Shown here: piece after piece, positions 1 through 8,784 of the stretch | Layout of the letters: each line of letters starts with the position of its first letter | Position numbering within the stretch: position 1 is the first letter of the stretch | NCBI RefSeq assembly: GCF_009769165.1 | Contig: NZ_CP043476.1 | Span: 3,479,001 to 3,543,000, forward strand | Origin: Xanthomonas hyacinthi | Lineage (GTDB): Bacteria; Pseudomonadota; Gammaproteobacteria; Xanthomonadales; Xanthomonadaceae | DNA length: 64,000 bases | Direction of reading: 5' to 3' | The notes under the pieces: model-generated | The model's database searches: none | Seen by the model: only the letters and a program-made list of their open reading frames with translations | Told to the model about the DNA's origin: nothing | Position numbers and translations under genes: made by a program

Positions 1-2808
1 ACTAGCTACGCATACTGCGCAGAATCGGATGTTGCAAATACGACAGATGCATGCCCTCTTGTTGGGCTCATGAAAAGCATTGATGGGCCGTCTGTAACCT
101 CTTCTGATGTAGCTTTCTACAGCTATTACCCATCCGACGATACGACCTGCGCTACTACACCTGCAACGTGCCCCCAACGCAAAGGCGACCTCTGGAAATT
201 CACCAACGCCCTGGGCCAGGTGACCGAGTACCTATCCTATGACGGCGCCGGCCGCATGCTGTCGATGAAGGACGCCAACGGCACCATCACCGACTTCACC
301 TACCACCCCCGGGGCTGGCTGACCGCCAGCAAGGTGCGCGGCACTGACGACACCGGCGAGAGCGACGACCGCATCACCCTGATCGACTACTGGCCGACCG
401 GCCTGGTCAAGCAGGTGACCCAGCCGGACGGCGCCTTCACCGCCTTCACCTACGACACGGCGCACCGCCTGACCGATATCGCCGACAACGCCGGCAACAC
501 GCTGCATTACACGCTGGACAACGCCGGCAACCGGGTCAAGGAAGACACCAAGGACGCGTCAGGCACACTTAAGCGCACGCTGTCGCGGGTCTACAACCAG
601 CTCGGCCAGTTGGCGACGCAGGCTACCGCCAGCGGCGACCCGACCGACTTCGGCTATGACGCCAACGGCAACACCAAGACCGTCACCGATGCGCTTAGTC
701 ACGTAACCCAGAACGACTACGACCCGCTCAATCGCCTCGCCCGCACGTTGCAGGACGTGGGCGGCATCGCCGCGGAGACGAAGTTCGGCTACGACGCGCT
801 GGACAACCTGACCAAAGTCACCGACCCGAAGGGCCTGGACACCACCTACGCCTACAACGGTCTGGGCGACATGACCAAGCTCACCAGCCCTGACACCGGC
901 GTCACCACGTACACCTACGACAGCGCCGGCAACCGTGCCACGCAGACCGATGCGCGCAACATCAAGACCACCTACAGCTACGACGCGCTGAACCGGCTGA
1001 CCAAGGTCACCTATCCGACCAGCAGCCACAACGTCACCTACACCTACGACGTCAGCCAGACCACATGCGCCAGCGGCGAGACCTACGCCATCGGCCGCCT
1101 GTCCCGGATGCAGGACAGCAGCGGCACCACCGACTACTGCTACGACCGCTTCGGCGACCTGGTGCGCAAGGTGCAGACCACCAACGGCAAGGTGTTCGTG
1201 CTGCGCTACGCCTACACCAAGGCCGGCCAGCTGAGCCGGCTGACCTATCCCGACGGCGCGGCGGTGGATTACGTGCGCAACGCCCAAGGCCAGACCACGG
1301 AAGTGGGCGTGACCCCGGCCGGCGGCACCCGGCAGGTGCTGCTGGGCAACGCCACCTACTACCCGTTCGGCCCGGTGGCGAGCTGGTCCTACGGCAACGG
1401 CCGCCCGATGCAGCGCGTGCTGGATCAGGACTACCGCCCGCTGGCAGTCAGCGACACCCGCAGCGACGGCCTGAGCACCGGCTTCGCGTTCGACCCGGCC
1501 GGCAACCTCAGCGCCCTGACCGCCGCCGGCAACACCGCCCCGGTGGTCAGCCTGGACTACGACGCCCTGGGCCGATTAACCGCATTCAAGGACGGCCCGA
1601 CCGGCACGGTGATCGACGGCTACAGCTACGACGCCACCGGCAACCGGCTCAGCGCCAAGGTCAATACCAGCACGCAGAGCTACACCTATCCGACCACCAA
1701 GCATCGCCTGAGCGCGGTAGCCGGCACCGCGCGCACCTACGACGCGATCGGCAACACCCTCTCCATTGGCGGCACCGCGCAGGAGTTCGCCTACGACGCC
1801 ACGGGCCGGATGAGCCAGGCCAAGCGCGCCGGCACGGTGGTCATGAAATATGGCTACAACGGCCGCGGCGAGCAGGTGCGTCGGGTGGACAAGACCAACA
1901 CCTACACGCTGTACGACGAGAGCGGACACTGGCTTGGCAACTACGACGCCAACGGCGCGTCGCTGCAGCAAGCGATCTGGCTGGACGACCTGCCGGTCGG
2001 CGTGCTGGCCAAGAACAGCCTGCGCTACGTGCAGCCGGACCACTTGGGCACCCCGCGCGCGGTGATCGACCCGGTGCGCGACGTGGCGATCTGGACCTGG
2101 GACCTGAAGGGCGAAGCATTCGGCAACACCTCACCGGATCAGGACCCGGACAAGGACGGCACCGCGTTCGTGTTCGACATGCGCTTCCCGGGGCAGCGCT
2201 ACGATGCGGCGACAGGGTTCAACCAGAACTACTTCCGGGACTATGACCCCAGCACGGGGCGGTATGGGCAGAGTGATCCGATTGGGTTGAATGGCGGCCT
2301 AAATACCTATGGATACTCTTTGCAGGCTCCTTTGGATCATAGCGATGCTTGGGGCTTGGCAACATGGAAAGGAAATAGCTACGGTGTAGGTGGAGGTGCG
2401 GGCCGGTATGGCGGTTTCATTGATTTTTATCAGCTTACTTCACCATGCCCCGATGGAGGTCTTGCGTATGTATACATCATGGCTTTGGGAGGGGCTGGTG
2501 GTATCGGTTATCCAATATCTATGACTGGATCATCTGTGGAACTTTCGGACGCCGATGGGGTGCCTGATCCAAATATTTTTAATGGCCCATATGCTAAGTT
2601 TTCGGTGGGTTCGGTTTCTTTTGGTCCCGGCTACCAGCTTTATCAGAAAATTACGATAGGCGGAGCTTGGACGTCACTCGATACAGGCGCAAAAGGCTCG
2701 GGTTGGCATCAATCTCAAGGAGGCTTTGATGGTTCGCTTTATTCTGTGGGGGTCGGGCAAGCCATTGTTCTAGAGAAAAAAGAATGCAATAAGTGTGGAG
2801 GTAAGTGA
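1..2808 (+). CDS. RHS-repeat protein, 3' part (5' end outside window)
   Basis: The frame is open from the first base, so the protein is cut by the window edge; the first ATG inside is at 70. About 700 residues consist of YD repeats (variants of YDxxGR and YDxxGN), which in the RHS/YD family build a hollow beta-shell around a C-terminal toxic or variable tip. The RHS core ends with a PGQRYDxxTGxxxNxxRDYDPxxGRY-type segment near residues 705-735 and a DPIGLxGGxNxYxY motif. The last ~150 residues (from about 2350) are unrelated in style: glycine-rich, clearly lower in GC, and ending in a CNKCGGK tail. That core-tip junction is typical of polymorphic RHS toxins. I do not recognise the tip fold, so toxin activity is inference. 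The start, any secretion signal and any upstream cargo partner are outside the window. Confidence 0.9.
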   Translation, partial: TSYAYCAESDVANTTDACPLVGLMKSIDGPSVTSSDVAFYSYYPSDDTTCATTPATCPQRKGDLWKFTNALGQVTEYLSYDGAGRMLSMKDANGTITDFTYHPRGWLTASKVRGTDDTGESDDRITLIDYWPTGLVKQVTQPDGAFTAFTYDTAHRLTDIADNAGNTLHYTLDNAGNRVKEDTKDASGTLKRTLSRVYNQLGQLATQATASGDPTDFGYDANGNTKTVTDALSHVTQNDYDPLNRLARTLQDVGGIAAETKFGYDALDNLTKVTDPKGLDTTYAYNGLGDMTKLTSPDTGVTTYTYDSAGNRATQTDARNIKTTYSYDALNRLTKVTYPTSSHNVTYTYDVSQTTCASGETYAIGRLSRMQDSSGTTDYCYDRFGDLVRKVQTTNGKVFVLRYAYTKAGQLSRLTYPDGAAVDYVRNAQGQTTEVGVTPAGGTRQVLLGNATYYPFGPVASWSYGNGRPMQRVLDQDYRPLAVSDTRSDGLSTGFAFDPAGNLSALTAAGNTAPVVSLDYDALGRLTAFKDGPTGTVIDGYSYDATGNRLSAKVNTSTQSYTYPTTKHRLSAVAGTARTYDAIGNTLSIGGTAQEFAYDATGRMSQAKRAGTVVMKYGYNGRGEQVRRVDKTNTYTLYDESGHWLGNYDANGASLQQAIWLDDLPVGVLAKNSLRYVQPDHLGTPRAVIDPVRDVAIWTWDLKGEAFGNTSPDQDPDKDGTAFVFDMRFPGQRYDAATGFNQNYFRDYDPSTGRYGQSDPIGLNGGLNTYGYSLQAPLDHSDAWGLATWKGNSYGVGGGAGRYGGFIDFYQLTSPCPDGGLAYVYIMALGGAGGIGYPISMTGSSVELSDADGVPDPNIFNGPYAKFSVGSVSFGPGYQLYQKITIGGAWTSLDTGAKGSGWHQSQGGFDGSLYSVGVGQAIVLEKKECNKCGGK

Positions 2809-3017
2809 TGAAGGGTGTTTACATTGTGCTTATGCTCTCTTTCGTTTTTTGCTTGATGGTTGGTGGAGGGATGCGTTGGATTGCCTATATGAATTTCCCC
2901 AAAAGGAAGCCTTTTCGTTCTGTGGGTGATAGGTGGGGGTTTTGGTTGTCCGTGTGTGGTGTGGTAGGCATGGTTGCACTAACGATTGCGTACGAGAACT
3001 TCAGCAAAAACATGTAG
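2808..3017 (+). CDS. small two-helix membrane protein, possible RHS partner
   Basis: This 69-residue protein starts at an ATG whose A is the last base of the RHS stop codon, so the two genes are translationally coupled (a GTG three bases earlier is the alternative start). It has two hydrophobic segments, roughly residues 4-25 and 45-62, separated by a basic stretch with KRKPFR. Base composition is low in GC like the RHS tip, suggesting the two were acquired together. Genes directly after RHS tips are often immunity proteins, and a membrane immunity protein is possible here. No family is recognised and this role is inference from position only. Confidence 0.6.
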   Translation: MKGVYIVLMLSFVFCLMVGGGMRWIAYMNFPKRKPFRSVGDRWGFWLSVCGVVGMVALTIAYENFSKNM

Positions 3018-3182
3018 CTTCGGATGATTCCGTCGGGGTGAAATAACTGGATATACCACTGGGTTATCTGGTCGCAGCAGCTATAGATGTATTTGATCCA
3101 CCGTCTGACTCGCCACGGGCAATTCGATGACGCATCACCCATTCAATCCCACCCCGCTCTGCCGCATGCGGTGCATGTCAAG

Positions 3183-3194
3183 ATAGTTGTCGCC
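3183..3194 (+). repeat. IS3-type left terminal inverted repeat
   Basis: ATAGTTGTCGCC, a perfect 12-bp match to the reverse complement of 4796-4807. It lies 5 bases beyond the orfB stop codon. Confidence 0.75.
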
Positions 3195-3198
3195 TGAT

Positions 3199-4284
3199 TC
3201 ATGCGGCTTCTTGAGTTTCAGTGGCTGCCGCGACGGCGGCCTCCTTCTCCGGATTCAACGCGACGGCAGTGATGCGCTCCCAGTTCCGGGTTCGACCGCT
3301 CCAGCGTGCCGGGTTGGCCTGACGTGCTTGCTGGTACAGCCCATGACGGGCCTGGAGGATGGCCAGGTCCTGTCCGGCGTGCCGCTGCTCGGGGCTGACA
3401 TAGCCGATGCTGCTGTGGCGATGCTCGACGTTGTACCAACGTACGAAGTTCGCTGCCCATTGGCGCGCGCCGTCGAGGTCGGCAAAGCCGGTGGCCGGGA
3501 ACTCGGGGCGGTACTTGGCGGTGCGGAACAGCGATTCGACGAAGGCATTGTCGTCGCTCACGCGCGGGCGCGAGTACGACGGCTTGATGCCCAGCCAGTA
3601 CAGCATCGCCAGCACGGTGGTGGCCTTGAACGAGGCGCCGTTGTCGCCGTGTAAGACCGGGCGGTGTGCGGGATCCTGAAGCACGATGTTCTCGGCCAGC
3701 GCCGTGCGCCTGACCAGGTGCGTGGCATGTTCTGCCCCATCGCTGTCGTGCACCTCCCAACCGATGATCTTGCGGCTGTACAGATCCATGATCAGGAACA
3801 GGTGGAACCAGCGACCTGCCACCTCGGCCGGCAAGTAGGTCATGTCCCAGCACCAGACCTGGCCCGGCGCCGTGGCGATATGCGTGCTCGGCGCCCGGCT
3901 GGGGCGCGGGGCGCGAGCACGGCCGCGGCGGGCGTTCTGGCCGTATTCGCGCAGGATGCGGGCAAAGCTCGATTCGCTGGCGATGTCGCGGCCTTCGTCG
4001 GCCAGCATCGGCACGATGCGCGCCGATGGCATGTCGGCAAAACGCGGTTCGTTGGCGACGTTCAGCACTTGAGCACGCTCGTCCTCGGTCAACGCATGCG
4101 CTGGGCGCTTTCGTACCGCGTGTGGACGTCGATCGCCAGTGACCAGACTGTCATTGGACCTCCATCGTTGCAGGGTGCGGACATCGATGCCGGCAATGCG
4201 ACAGGCCTGTCCCAGCCGGGCACCATCACGGGGGGCTTGTTCGATGTCGGCCACCAGGCTTTGACGATCTTCCAGAACGATCAT
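3199..4284 (-). CDS. IS3-family transposase orfB (DDE integrase)
   Basis: The 361-residue OrfB has an HTH_21-like N-terminal region followed by an rve integrase core. The core's DMTYLPAEV segment, a HGDNGASFK segment and an SDDNAFVESLFRTAKYRPEFP segment carry the expected D, D and E catalytic residues. The start chosen is the ATG at 4284, because the orfA of intact relatives ends in a TGA overlapping this ATG. The frame itself is open further upstream through orfA. The gene appears complete, with a normal-length tail after the YNxxRxHSSIGYxSP motif. Confidence 0.88.
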   Translation of the reverse strand: MIVLEDRQSLVADIEQAPRDGARLGQACRIAGIDVRTLQRWRSNDSLVTGDRRPHAVRKRPAHALTEDERAQVLNVANEPRFADMPSARIVPMLADEGRDIASESSFARILREYGQNARRGRARAPRPSRAPSTHIATAPGQVWCWDMTYLPAEVAGRWFHLFLIMDLYSRKIIGWEVHDSDGAEHATHLVRRTALAENIVLQDPAHRPVLHGDNGASFKATTVLAMLYWLGIKPSYSRPRVSDDNAFVESLFRTAKYRPEFPATGFADLDGARQWAANFVRWYNVEHRHSSIGYVSPEQRHAGQDLAILQARHGLYQQARQANPARWSGRTRNWERITAVALNPEKEAAVAAATETQEAA

Positions 4285-4753
4285 TCGTCCTCGCCTTTGC
4301 TGAAGATCGTCTCGAGTTTTTTGACAGCACCAGCAACGCGGCCGTCTCGGCCAGCGCCTTGTCCTTGCGCCGCAACTCGCGCTCAAGCTCCCGGATACGA
4401 CGCCGGTCCTGTTTGTCCTGTCGAGTATCGGCTCCAATCTCGCCAGGCTCGGCCAAGCTGCGCTGGGCCGCCTCGCGCCACCGCGTCAGCTCTTGCGGGT
4501 ACACCCCGTTGCTGCGGCACCATGCACCACGCGAAGCCTCGTCCAGGCTGGCCGTCGTCAACACCGCATCGAACCGCGCCGCCGACGTCCACAGCCGCTC
4601 ACGTTGCGGTTCGGCCAGCGACTGGCTCAGCCAACGCTCCAGCGTCGCTTCGGAGACGCCACTCTCCCGCGACACATCGCTTACCGCCGCGCTCTCCGGC
4701 GGCAGCAAACGCGCCACCGCCCTGTTCTTGAACTGTTGTCCGTATCGTGCCAC
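4226..4753 (-). CDS. IS3-family transposase orfA, probably frameshifted near its end
   Basis: This frame encodes 175 residues with an N-terminal helix-turn-helix (MARYGQQFKNRAVARLL, then a VSRESGVSEATLERW segment) and a C-terminal coiled coil rich in E, R and K that ends in LAETAALLVLSK. Just after that motif the coding strand has a run of six A (4319-4324). In this frame translation runs on for 20-odd unrelated residues past the orfB start. With seven A the frame would read KKLETIFSKGEDE and stop at a TGA overlapping the orfB ATG, the arrangement I know for this IS group. So either a one-base deletion has altered orfA or polymerase slippage on the A run restores it. Confidence 0.78.
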   Translation of the reverse strand: MARYGQQFKNRAVARLLPPESAAVSDVSRESGVSEATLERWLSQSLAEPQRERLWTSAARFDAVLTTASLDEASRGAWCRSNGVYPQELTRWREAAQRSLAEPGEIGADTRQDKQDRRRIRELERELRRKDKALAETAALLVLSKNSRRSSAKARTNDRSGRSSKPGGRHRTSPP

Positions 4754-4795
4754 TTCAACCTCTCGTCATCGCCCCTTGGCTTCGGATCCTATCGG

Positions 4796-4807
4796 GGCGA
4801 CAACTAT
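4796..4807 (-). repeat. IS3-type right terminal inverted repeat
   Basis: GGCGACAACTAT, the reverse complement of the left repeat at 3183-3194. It lies 42 bases upstream of the orfA start, where the element's own promoter would be expected. Confidence 0.75.
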
Positions 4808-4887
4808 TCTGACGTAGGGCGCATGATGCAAGGCCAACCGCGCGCGCTTTGCGCTGCGCCATCCTTCCCCGCGCTGGAGCCCACCCA

Positions 4888-5937
4888 ATGCACGAACGCC
4901 GCCACTTCCTCAAGACCGCCGCCTTCGGCGCCCTCGCCACCGGCCTGGCCGCCGCGTTGCCGCGCGCACGGGCCGCCGCCAGCAACGGCGTCGCACCGCT
5001 GCCGCGCGGCGCGGCGCGGGTGATCTCGACCTGGGATTTCGGGATCGCGGCGAACCAGGCGGCGTGGCAGGTGCTGGCGCGCGGTGGCGCGGCGCTGGAT
5101 GCGGTGGAGGCCGGGGTGCGGGTGCCGGAGGCCGACCCCGACAATCCGACGGTGGGGCTGGGCGGCTATCCCGACCGCGATGGGCGGGTCACGCTCGATG
5201 CCTGCATCATGGATCACACCGGCGGCTGCGGGTCGGTGGCCGCGCTGGAGGACATCGTGCATGCGATCTCGGTGGCGCGGCGGGTGATGGAGAAGACGCC
5301 GCACGTGATGCTGGTCGGCGACGGGGCGCTGCAGTTCGCGCTGGCGCAGGGCTTCGAGCGCACCAACCTGCTGACGCCGTCGTCGGAGAAGGCGTGGAAG
5401 GAGTGGCTGAAGAAATCCGAGTACAAGCCGGAAGCGAACATCGAGAACCGCGCCTACCAGAAGGGCACGCTGCCCGGCGGCAAGGACAACCACGACACCA
5501 TCGGCATGCTGGCGCTGGACGCGCACGGCAATCTGTCCGGGGCCTGCACCACCAGCGGCATGGCGTGGAAGATGCACGGGCGGGTCGGCGACAGTCCGAT
5601 CATCGGTGCCGGTCTTTACGTGGACAACGAGGTCGGTGGCGCGACCTCGACCGGCGTCGGCGAGGAAGTGATCCGCAATGTCGGCAGTTTCGCGGTGGTG
5701 GAGATGATGCGCCAGGGCAAGAGTCCGGCCGAGGCCTGCCGCGAGGTGGTGATGCGGATCGTGCGGCGCAAGCCGCAGCTGACGCGTGACCTGCAGGTCG
5801 GGTTCCTGGCGATGAACAAGCGTGGCGAGGTCGGTGCGTTCGCGATCCAGCCCGGTTTCAGTTACGCGGTCTGCGATGCGCAGCGGCAGGATCTGTTGCT
5901 GCCGGGGCAGAGCCATTTCGCGAAGCCGGCCGCGTGA
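4888..5937 (+). CDS. N4-(beta-N-acetylglucosaminyl)-L-asparaginase (glycosylasparaginase)
   Basis: The 349-residue precursor is an Ntn-hydrolase of the asparaginase-2 family that cleaves the GlcNAc-Asn bond left at the end of N-glycoprotein breakdown. Evidence is the family layout (IxTWxFG, a GGxALDAVExG segment, then NPTVGxGGxPxxxG) and the HDTIGM autoprocessing site, with Thr204 as the predicted catalytic N-terminal residue of the beta chain. A DGxxxGxCTTSGxxxKxxGRxGDSP-type segment follows. The ATG at 4888 is chosen because it is directly followed by a twin-arginine signal (ERRHFLK, then an alanine-rich h-region to about residue 30). That predicts Tat export of a folded enzyme to the periplasm. 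It overlaps cutC by four bases (GTGA). Its reaction completes the pathway of the nix cluster ten kilobases away. Confidence 0.93.
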   Translation: MHERRHFLKTAAFGALATGLAAALPRARAAASNGVAPLPRGAARVISTWDFGIAANQAAWQVLARGGAALDAVEAGVRVPEADPDNPTVGLGGYPDRDGRVTLDACIMDHTGGCGSVAALEDIVHAISVARRVMEKTPHVMLVGDGALQFALAQGFERTNLLTPSSEKAWKEWLKKSEYKPEANIENRAYQKGTLPGGKDNHDTIGMLALDAHGNLSGACTTSGMAWKMHGRVGDSPIIGAGLYVDNEVGGATSTGVGEEVIRNVGSFAVVEMMRQGKSPAEACREVVMRIVRRKPQLTRDLQVGFLAMNKRGEVGAFAIQPGFSYAVCDAQRQDLLLPGQSHFAKPAA

Positions 5938-6674
5938 GCCGGGTCGTGCCGATGGGACTGGAGGTTGCCGCCGATTCGATCGGTTCGGCGCTGGCGGCGC
6001 AGGCCGGCGGGGCGATGCGGGTGGAGCTGTGCGGCGGCCTGGACGGCGGTGGGCTGACGCCGTCGTTCGGCACGCTGGCGGTGCTGCGCGATCGCTTGAC
6101 CATTCCGCTGTACGTGCTGATCCGCCCGCGGGTCGGCGATTTCGTGTTCGACGAAGCGGAAGTGGAGGCGATGCGCCGCGACGTGGAGCAGTGCGTGCGG
6201 CTGGGCTGCGACGGGGTGGTGCTGGGGGCGCTGGATCCGGCTGGGGAAGTGGATATGGCGACGATGCGGGTGCTGATCGCGGCCGCCGGAACGCTCGGGG
6301 TGACCTTCCACCGCGCGATCGATGTCAGCGCCGATCCGTCGCGGGCGCTGGAGGATGCGATCGCGCTGGGCTGCGAACGCGTCTTGACCTCGGGGGCGCG
6401 CGCGACGGCGTTGGACGGCATGGAGCGCATCGCCGCGCTGGTGCGCCAGGCCGGCGATCGCATCAGCGTGATGCCGGGGGCCGGCGTGTCCGAGCACAAC
6501 GTGCGCGCGCTGCGCATGCAGACCGGCGCGCGCGAGCTGCACGCTTCGGCGCGTACGCCGGTCGGCGCGCAGGTGCATGCGCCGCATGCGTACATTCGCG
6601 ACCTGGGCGGCGATTACCAGCGCACCGACGTTGCGCGCGTGCGCCGGATCGTGGCGTTGTTGCAGGAGCCGTAG
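5934..6674 (+). CDS. cutC: CutC family protein
   Basis: The 246-residue cytosolic TIM-barrel protein has CutC hallmarks: VELCGGLDGGGLTPS near the N-terminus, YVLIRPRVGDFVF, a TFHRAIDV motif and RVLTSGARATALDG, then MPGAGVSEHNV. The GTG start overlaps the stop of the asparaginase gene (GTGA), indicating translational coupling. CutC was named for copper homeostasis in E. coli, but that role is weakly supported. The tight coupling to glycosylasparaginase argues for a task in sugar or glycan metabolism here, which is inference from context. Confidence 0.9.
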   Translation: MSRVVPMGLEVAADSIGSALAAQAGGAMRVELCGGLDGGGLTPSFGTLAVLRDRLTIPLYVLIRPRVGDFVFDEAEVEAMRRDVEQCVRLGCDGVVLGALDPAGEVDMATMRVLIAAAGTLGVTFHRAIDVSADPSRALEDAIALGCERVLTSGARATALDGMERIAALVRQAGDRISVMPGAGVSEHNVRALRMQTGARELHASARTPVGAQVHAPHAYIRDLGGDYQRTDVARVRRIVALLQEP

Positions 6675-6810
6675 CGCCCTGGCGACGAGCCGCCGGGGAC
6701 GCCAGGGAAAACCCCGTGCGCCATGGTGGACATCGAGCGCCGTGCCGGTCGCCGTGGCCGGTTTGCAGAACAACGCCCGATCTGCGAGTGCGCAGCTAGT
6801 CCTATGCGTG

Positions 6811-8634
6811 CTACGGGTTGGCGTGCGAGTCAGCTTCCGGTTGCTCAGGTAGAAAAATAGGCAGCACTGGAAATGCTTTGCGATTTTCTGGCTTAAATAG
6901 CACCGCTCTCTCGCGTGCCTCCCACATTTGAACAGCTTTGACGAGGTTGACATAGTTGGCTTCAGACGTTTCTGTGTAACCTTGCAAATTTGCATTCTTT
7001 AGACGTTTCCACTCCTCATCATGGGAACCGTGTTCTGCGCGTTCCGCCAACATGTCGCGCTTTCTTTCGATATCGCTTTCCCACAGCATCCGTTTGATGG
7101 CATCACTTTCACCTAGCGTTCTAGCGGCTTCCCCAGGTCGAGATTCTCGTTCGTAGCTTGGATTGCCCAGCAGGAATGGATTCTTGCCTTCGGACAACAA
7201 CTCTAGCATCGCCACTCCAGTAGCGTTGATTTCGTCCGATGTGAGCTGAATTTGGCTGGCGGCGATTGTGGCGAGCCGAGCTTCGATGACATCAGGTGGC
7301 CGCAGATTAGCGAGCTGAGCTTGAAGATGAGAGGGGACCGTGATCTTGCAGCCGGCAGGCAGCTGCGCAATTGTTGCAGGAAGCGCGGCCAGATTATTGC
7401 AGCCGCGCAGATCGAGAACTTCAAGCTCCCCGAGCTGCCCCAGTTTCTCCGGGAGCGCACGTAATTGCTGGCACCTACTCAACTTGAGTTGCTCCAGCTG
7501 CGACAAGTCGCACAGTGCTGGCGGAAGCAGTTCGATCTTGGCCTTATCTAGGTGCAGCTCCAGCAAATTTTTCAATCTGTGCATGTCAGACGGGAGGCTT
7601 TGCACGGGCGAGCCACTGAGATCAAGTTTCTGAAGTTTAAGCAAGCCTGTCGCAGAGGCGGGGAGCGACGTCAGGCCGGTATTACCCAATGTCAGGTCTT
7701 TCAGGCTGGTCAGGCCCTGCATTTGACCGGTGGCATCGGGACTCACCAAATTATCGGGAAGCGCCATGAGCTTGGGGCTATTGAAAACGTTGAGCGTCTC
7801 CAATCTACTAAGGTTGCACAGCGAAGCGGGCAAAGCCGTTAACGGATTTTGACTGAGTTGCAGATCGCGAAGATTTCTCATGTTTCCGATGGATTCTGGA
7901 AGCGACTGCAGGCAAGCGGAGATAATCTTTATACTATTAAGGTTGGCGAGTTTTGTTATCCCTGTGGGGAGACTTGGCAGTGGGCGGCTTTCGATTTCCA
8001 ATGTCCTGCAGTTTGGATCGACTGCGCGGATGAGTATGTCTGCCGTGTGCTGCAGAGCCGTTGGTACATGACGTTCCGCGCCATTCATACGTCTGGTCAC
8101 ATCTTTCCAACTAGGCTCCCATGAGGCGAGATTCTGCTCGCACTCGTGCTGCCATTTCTGCACTTGTTGCTCGAATGGGAGATCCTGCATGCTCGTGGTT
8201 CGCTGTAGACCTGCGCCCTGGAGCCGCGGCGGCGCCATGGCGGTGCGCGACAACAGCTGTGGCGATTCGGTAGCGTCGAGATGGAAGCGCCTGCGTTCGG
8301 TGTCGTTCAAGTGTGGCAGTCCAGGTTCGGCAGCCGGCTCCGGGGCCGCCGTCGCGGATGAACCGGGCAGTATTGAGTTTCTTGATATCTGAGCCATCCT
8401 GCGCAGCACGCGCGCAGGACGTGGCGCGGTTGAAGACGAGGCGCCGGATTGCGGCTGATTCTGGCGCCGGACCGGCGGATGCAGGGGAACACCTGTGCGT
8501 TCCATCGCGGCGCCGGCCGCGGGATCGGGCGGCGATCCTGCAGGAGCCGCGGGCGTTTGTGTCGAAGCACCTGGTCTCTGACGATCGGCGTTGGGTTGAC
8601 CCGGGGGAGTGCGGCCGCGAGTGGTGCGGAACAT
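6811..8634 (-). CDS. leucine-rich-repeat type III effector candidate, XopL-like
   Basis: This 607-residue protein has three parts. Residues 1-170 are disordered, rich in P, S, A and R, with no Sec signal, as in type III secretion leaders. Residues ~205-430 hold about nine plant-type LRRs of the form LxxLPxxLxxLxxLxxLxL. Residues ~440-607 are a mostly helical, charged C-terminal domain. Disordered leader, LRR and helical C-terminus is the layout of XopL, a Xanthomonas E3 ubiquitin ligase whose C-terminal XL-box lacks similarity to known ligases. I cannot confirm the XL-box from sequence alone, so XopL is a suggestion. A perfect PIP box lies 79 bases upstream of the ATG, and GAGGA precedes the start by about seven bases. 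GC is visibly lower than in neighbours, suggesting transfer. XopAE and XopAC are other LRR effectors to exclude. Confidence 0.82.
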   Translation of the reverse strand: MFRTTRGRTPPGQPNADRQRPGASTQTPAAPAGSPPDPAAGAAMERTGVPLHPPVRRQNQPQSGASSSTAPRPARVLRRMAQISRNSILPGSSATAAPEPAAEPGLPHLNDTERRRFHLDATESPQLLSRTAMAPPRLQGAGLQRTTSMQDLPFEQQVQKWQHECEQNLASWEPSWKDVTRRMNGAERHVPTALQHTADILIRAVDPNCRTLEIESRPLPSLPTGITKLANLNSIKIISACLQSLPESIGNMRNLRDLQLSQNPLTALPASLCNLSRLETLNVFNSPKLMALPDNLVSPDATGQMQGLTSLKDLTLGNTGLTSLPASATGLLKLQKLDLSGSPVQSLPSDMHRLKNLLELHLDKAKIELLPPALCDLSQLEQLKLSRCQQLRALPEKLGQLGELEVLDLRGCNNLAALPATIAQLPAGCKITVPSHLQAQLANLRPPDVIEARLATIAASQIQLTSDEINATGVAMLELLSEGKNPFLLGNPSYERESRPGEAARTLGESDAIKRMLWESDIERKRDMLAERAEHGSHDEEWKRLKNANLQGYTETSEANYVNLVKAVQMWEARERAVLFKPENRKAFPVLPIFLPEQPEADSHANP

Positions 8635-8712
8635 GTGCTGTCCTCAGTCTGTGCCAGGTTGTGCGATCAGCGAAGATCATCCGGCGTCGGCGCACCGTGC
8701 CCAAGCCGCGGG

Positions 8713-8737
8713 ACGAAGTGCGTGTGCCTGTGGCGAA
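8713..8737 (-). promoter_or_regulatory. PIP box (HrpX-binding element)
   Basis: On the minus strand the sequence is TTCGC, 15 bases, TTCGT, which fits the plant-inducible-promoter consensus TTCGB-N15-TTCGB. GATGAT lies 31 bases further on at 8681-8676, close to the YANNNT -10 box expected 30-32 bases away but with G at the first position. The LRR effector start follows about 40 bases later. Spacing and orientation all point to the effector gene. Confidence 0.82.
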
Positions 8738-8784
8738 CCATCCGCTCGCCGATCGGTGCGGGCAGCGCCAGCCCGCGGCAAGGT

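Larger units (their letters stand above)
3183..4807 (-). mobile_element. IS3-family insertion sequence
   Basis: A 1.6-kb element carries overlapping orfA and orfB transposase frames on the minus strand. It is bounded by 12-bp perfect terminal inverted repeats, ATAGTTGTCGCC at 3183-3194 and its complement at 4796-4807. The flanking three bases on each side do not match, so no target duplication is visible and the exact ends could be off by a few bases. It separates the RHS locus from the first glycan locus. Confidence 0.88.

Noticed and set aside
3019..3050. A second IS end at CTTCGGATGATTCCG
   Set aside because: It resembles the IS right-end region only in direct orientation and loosely, so it is not a terminal repeat.
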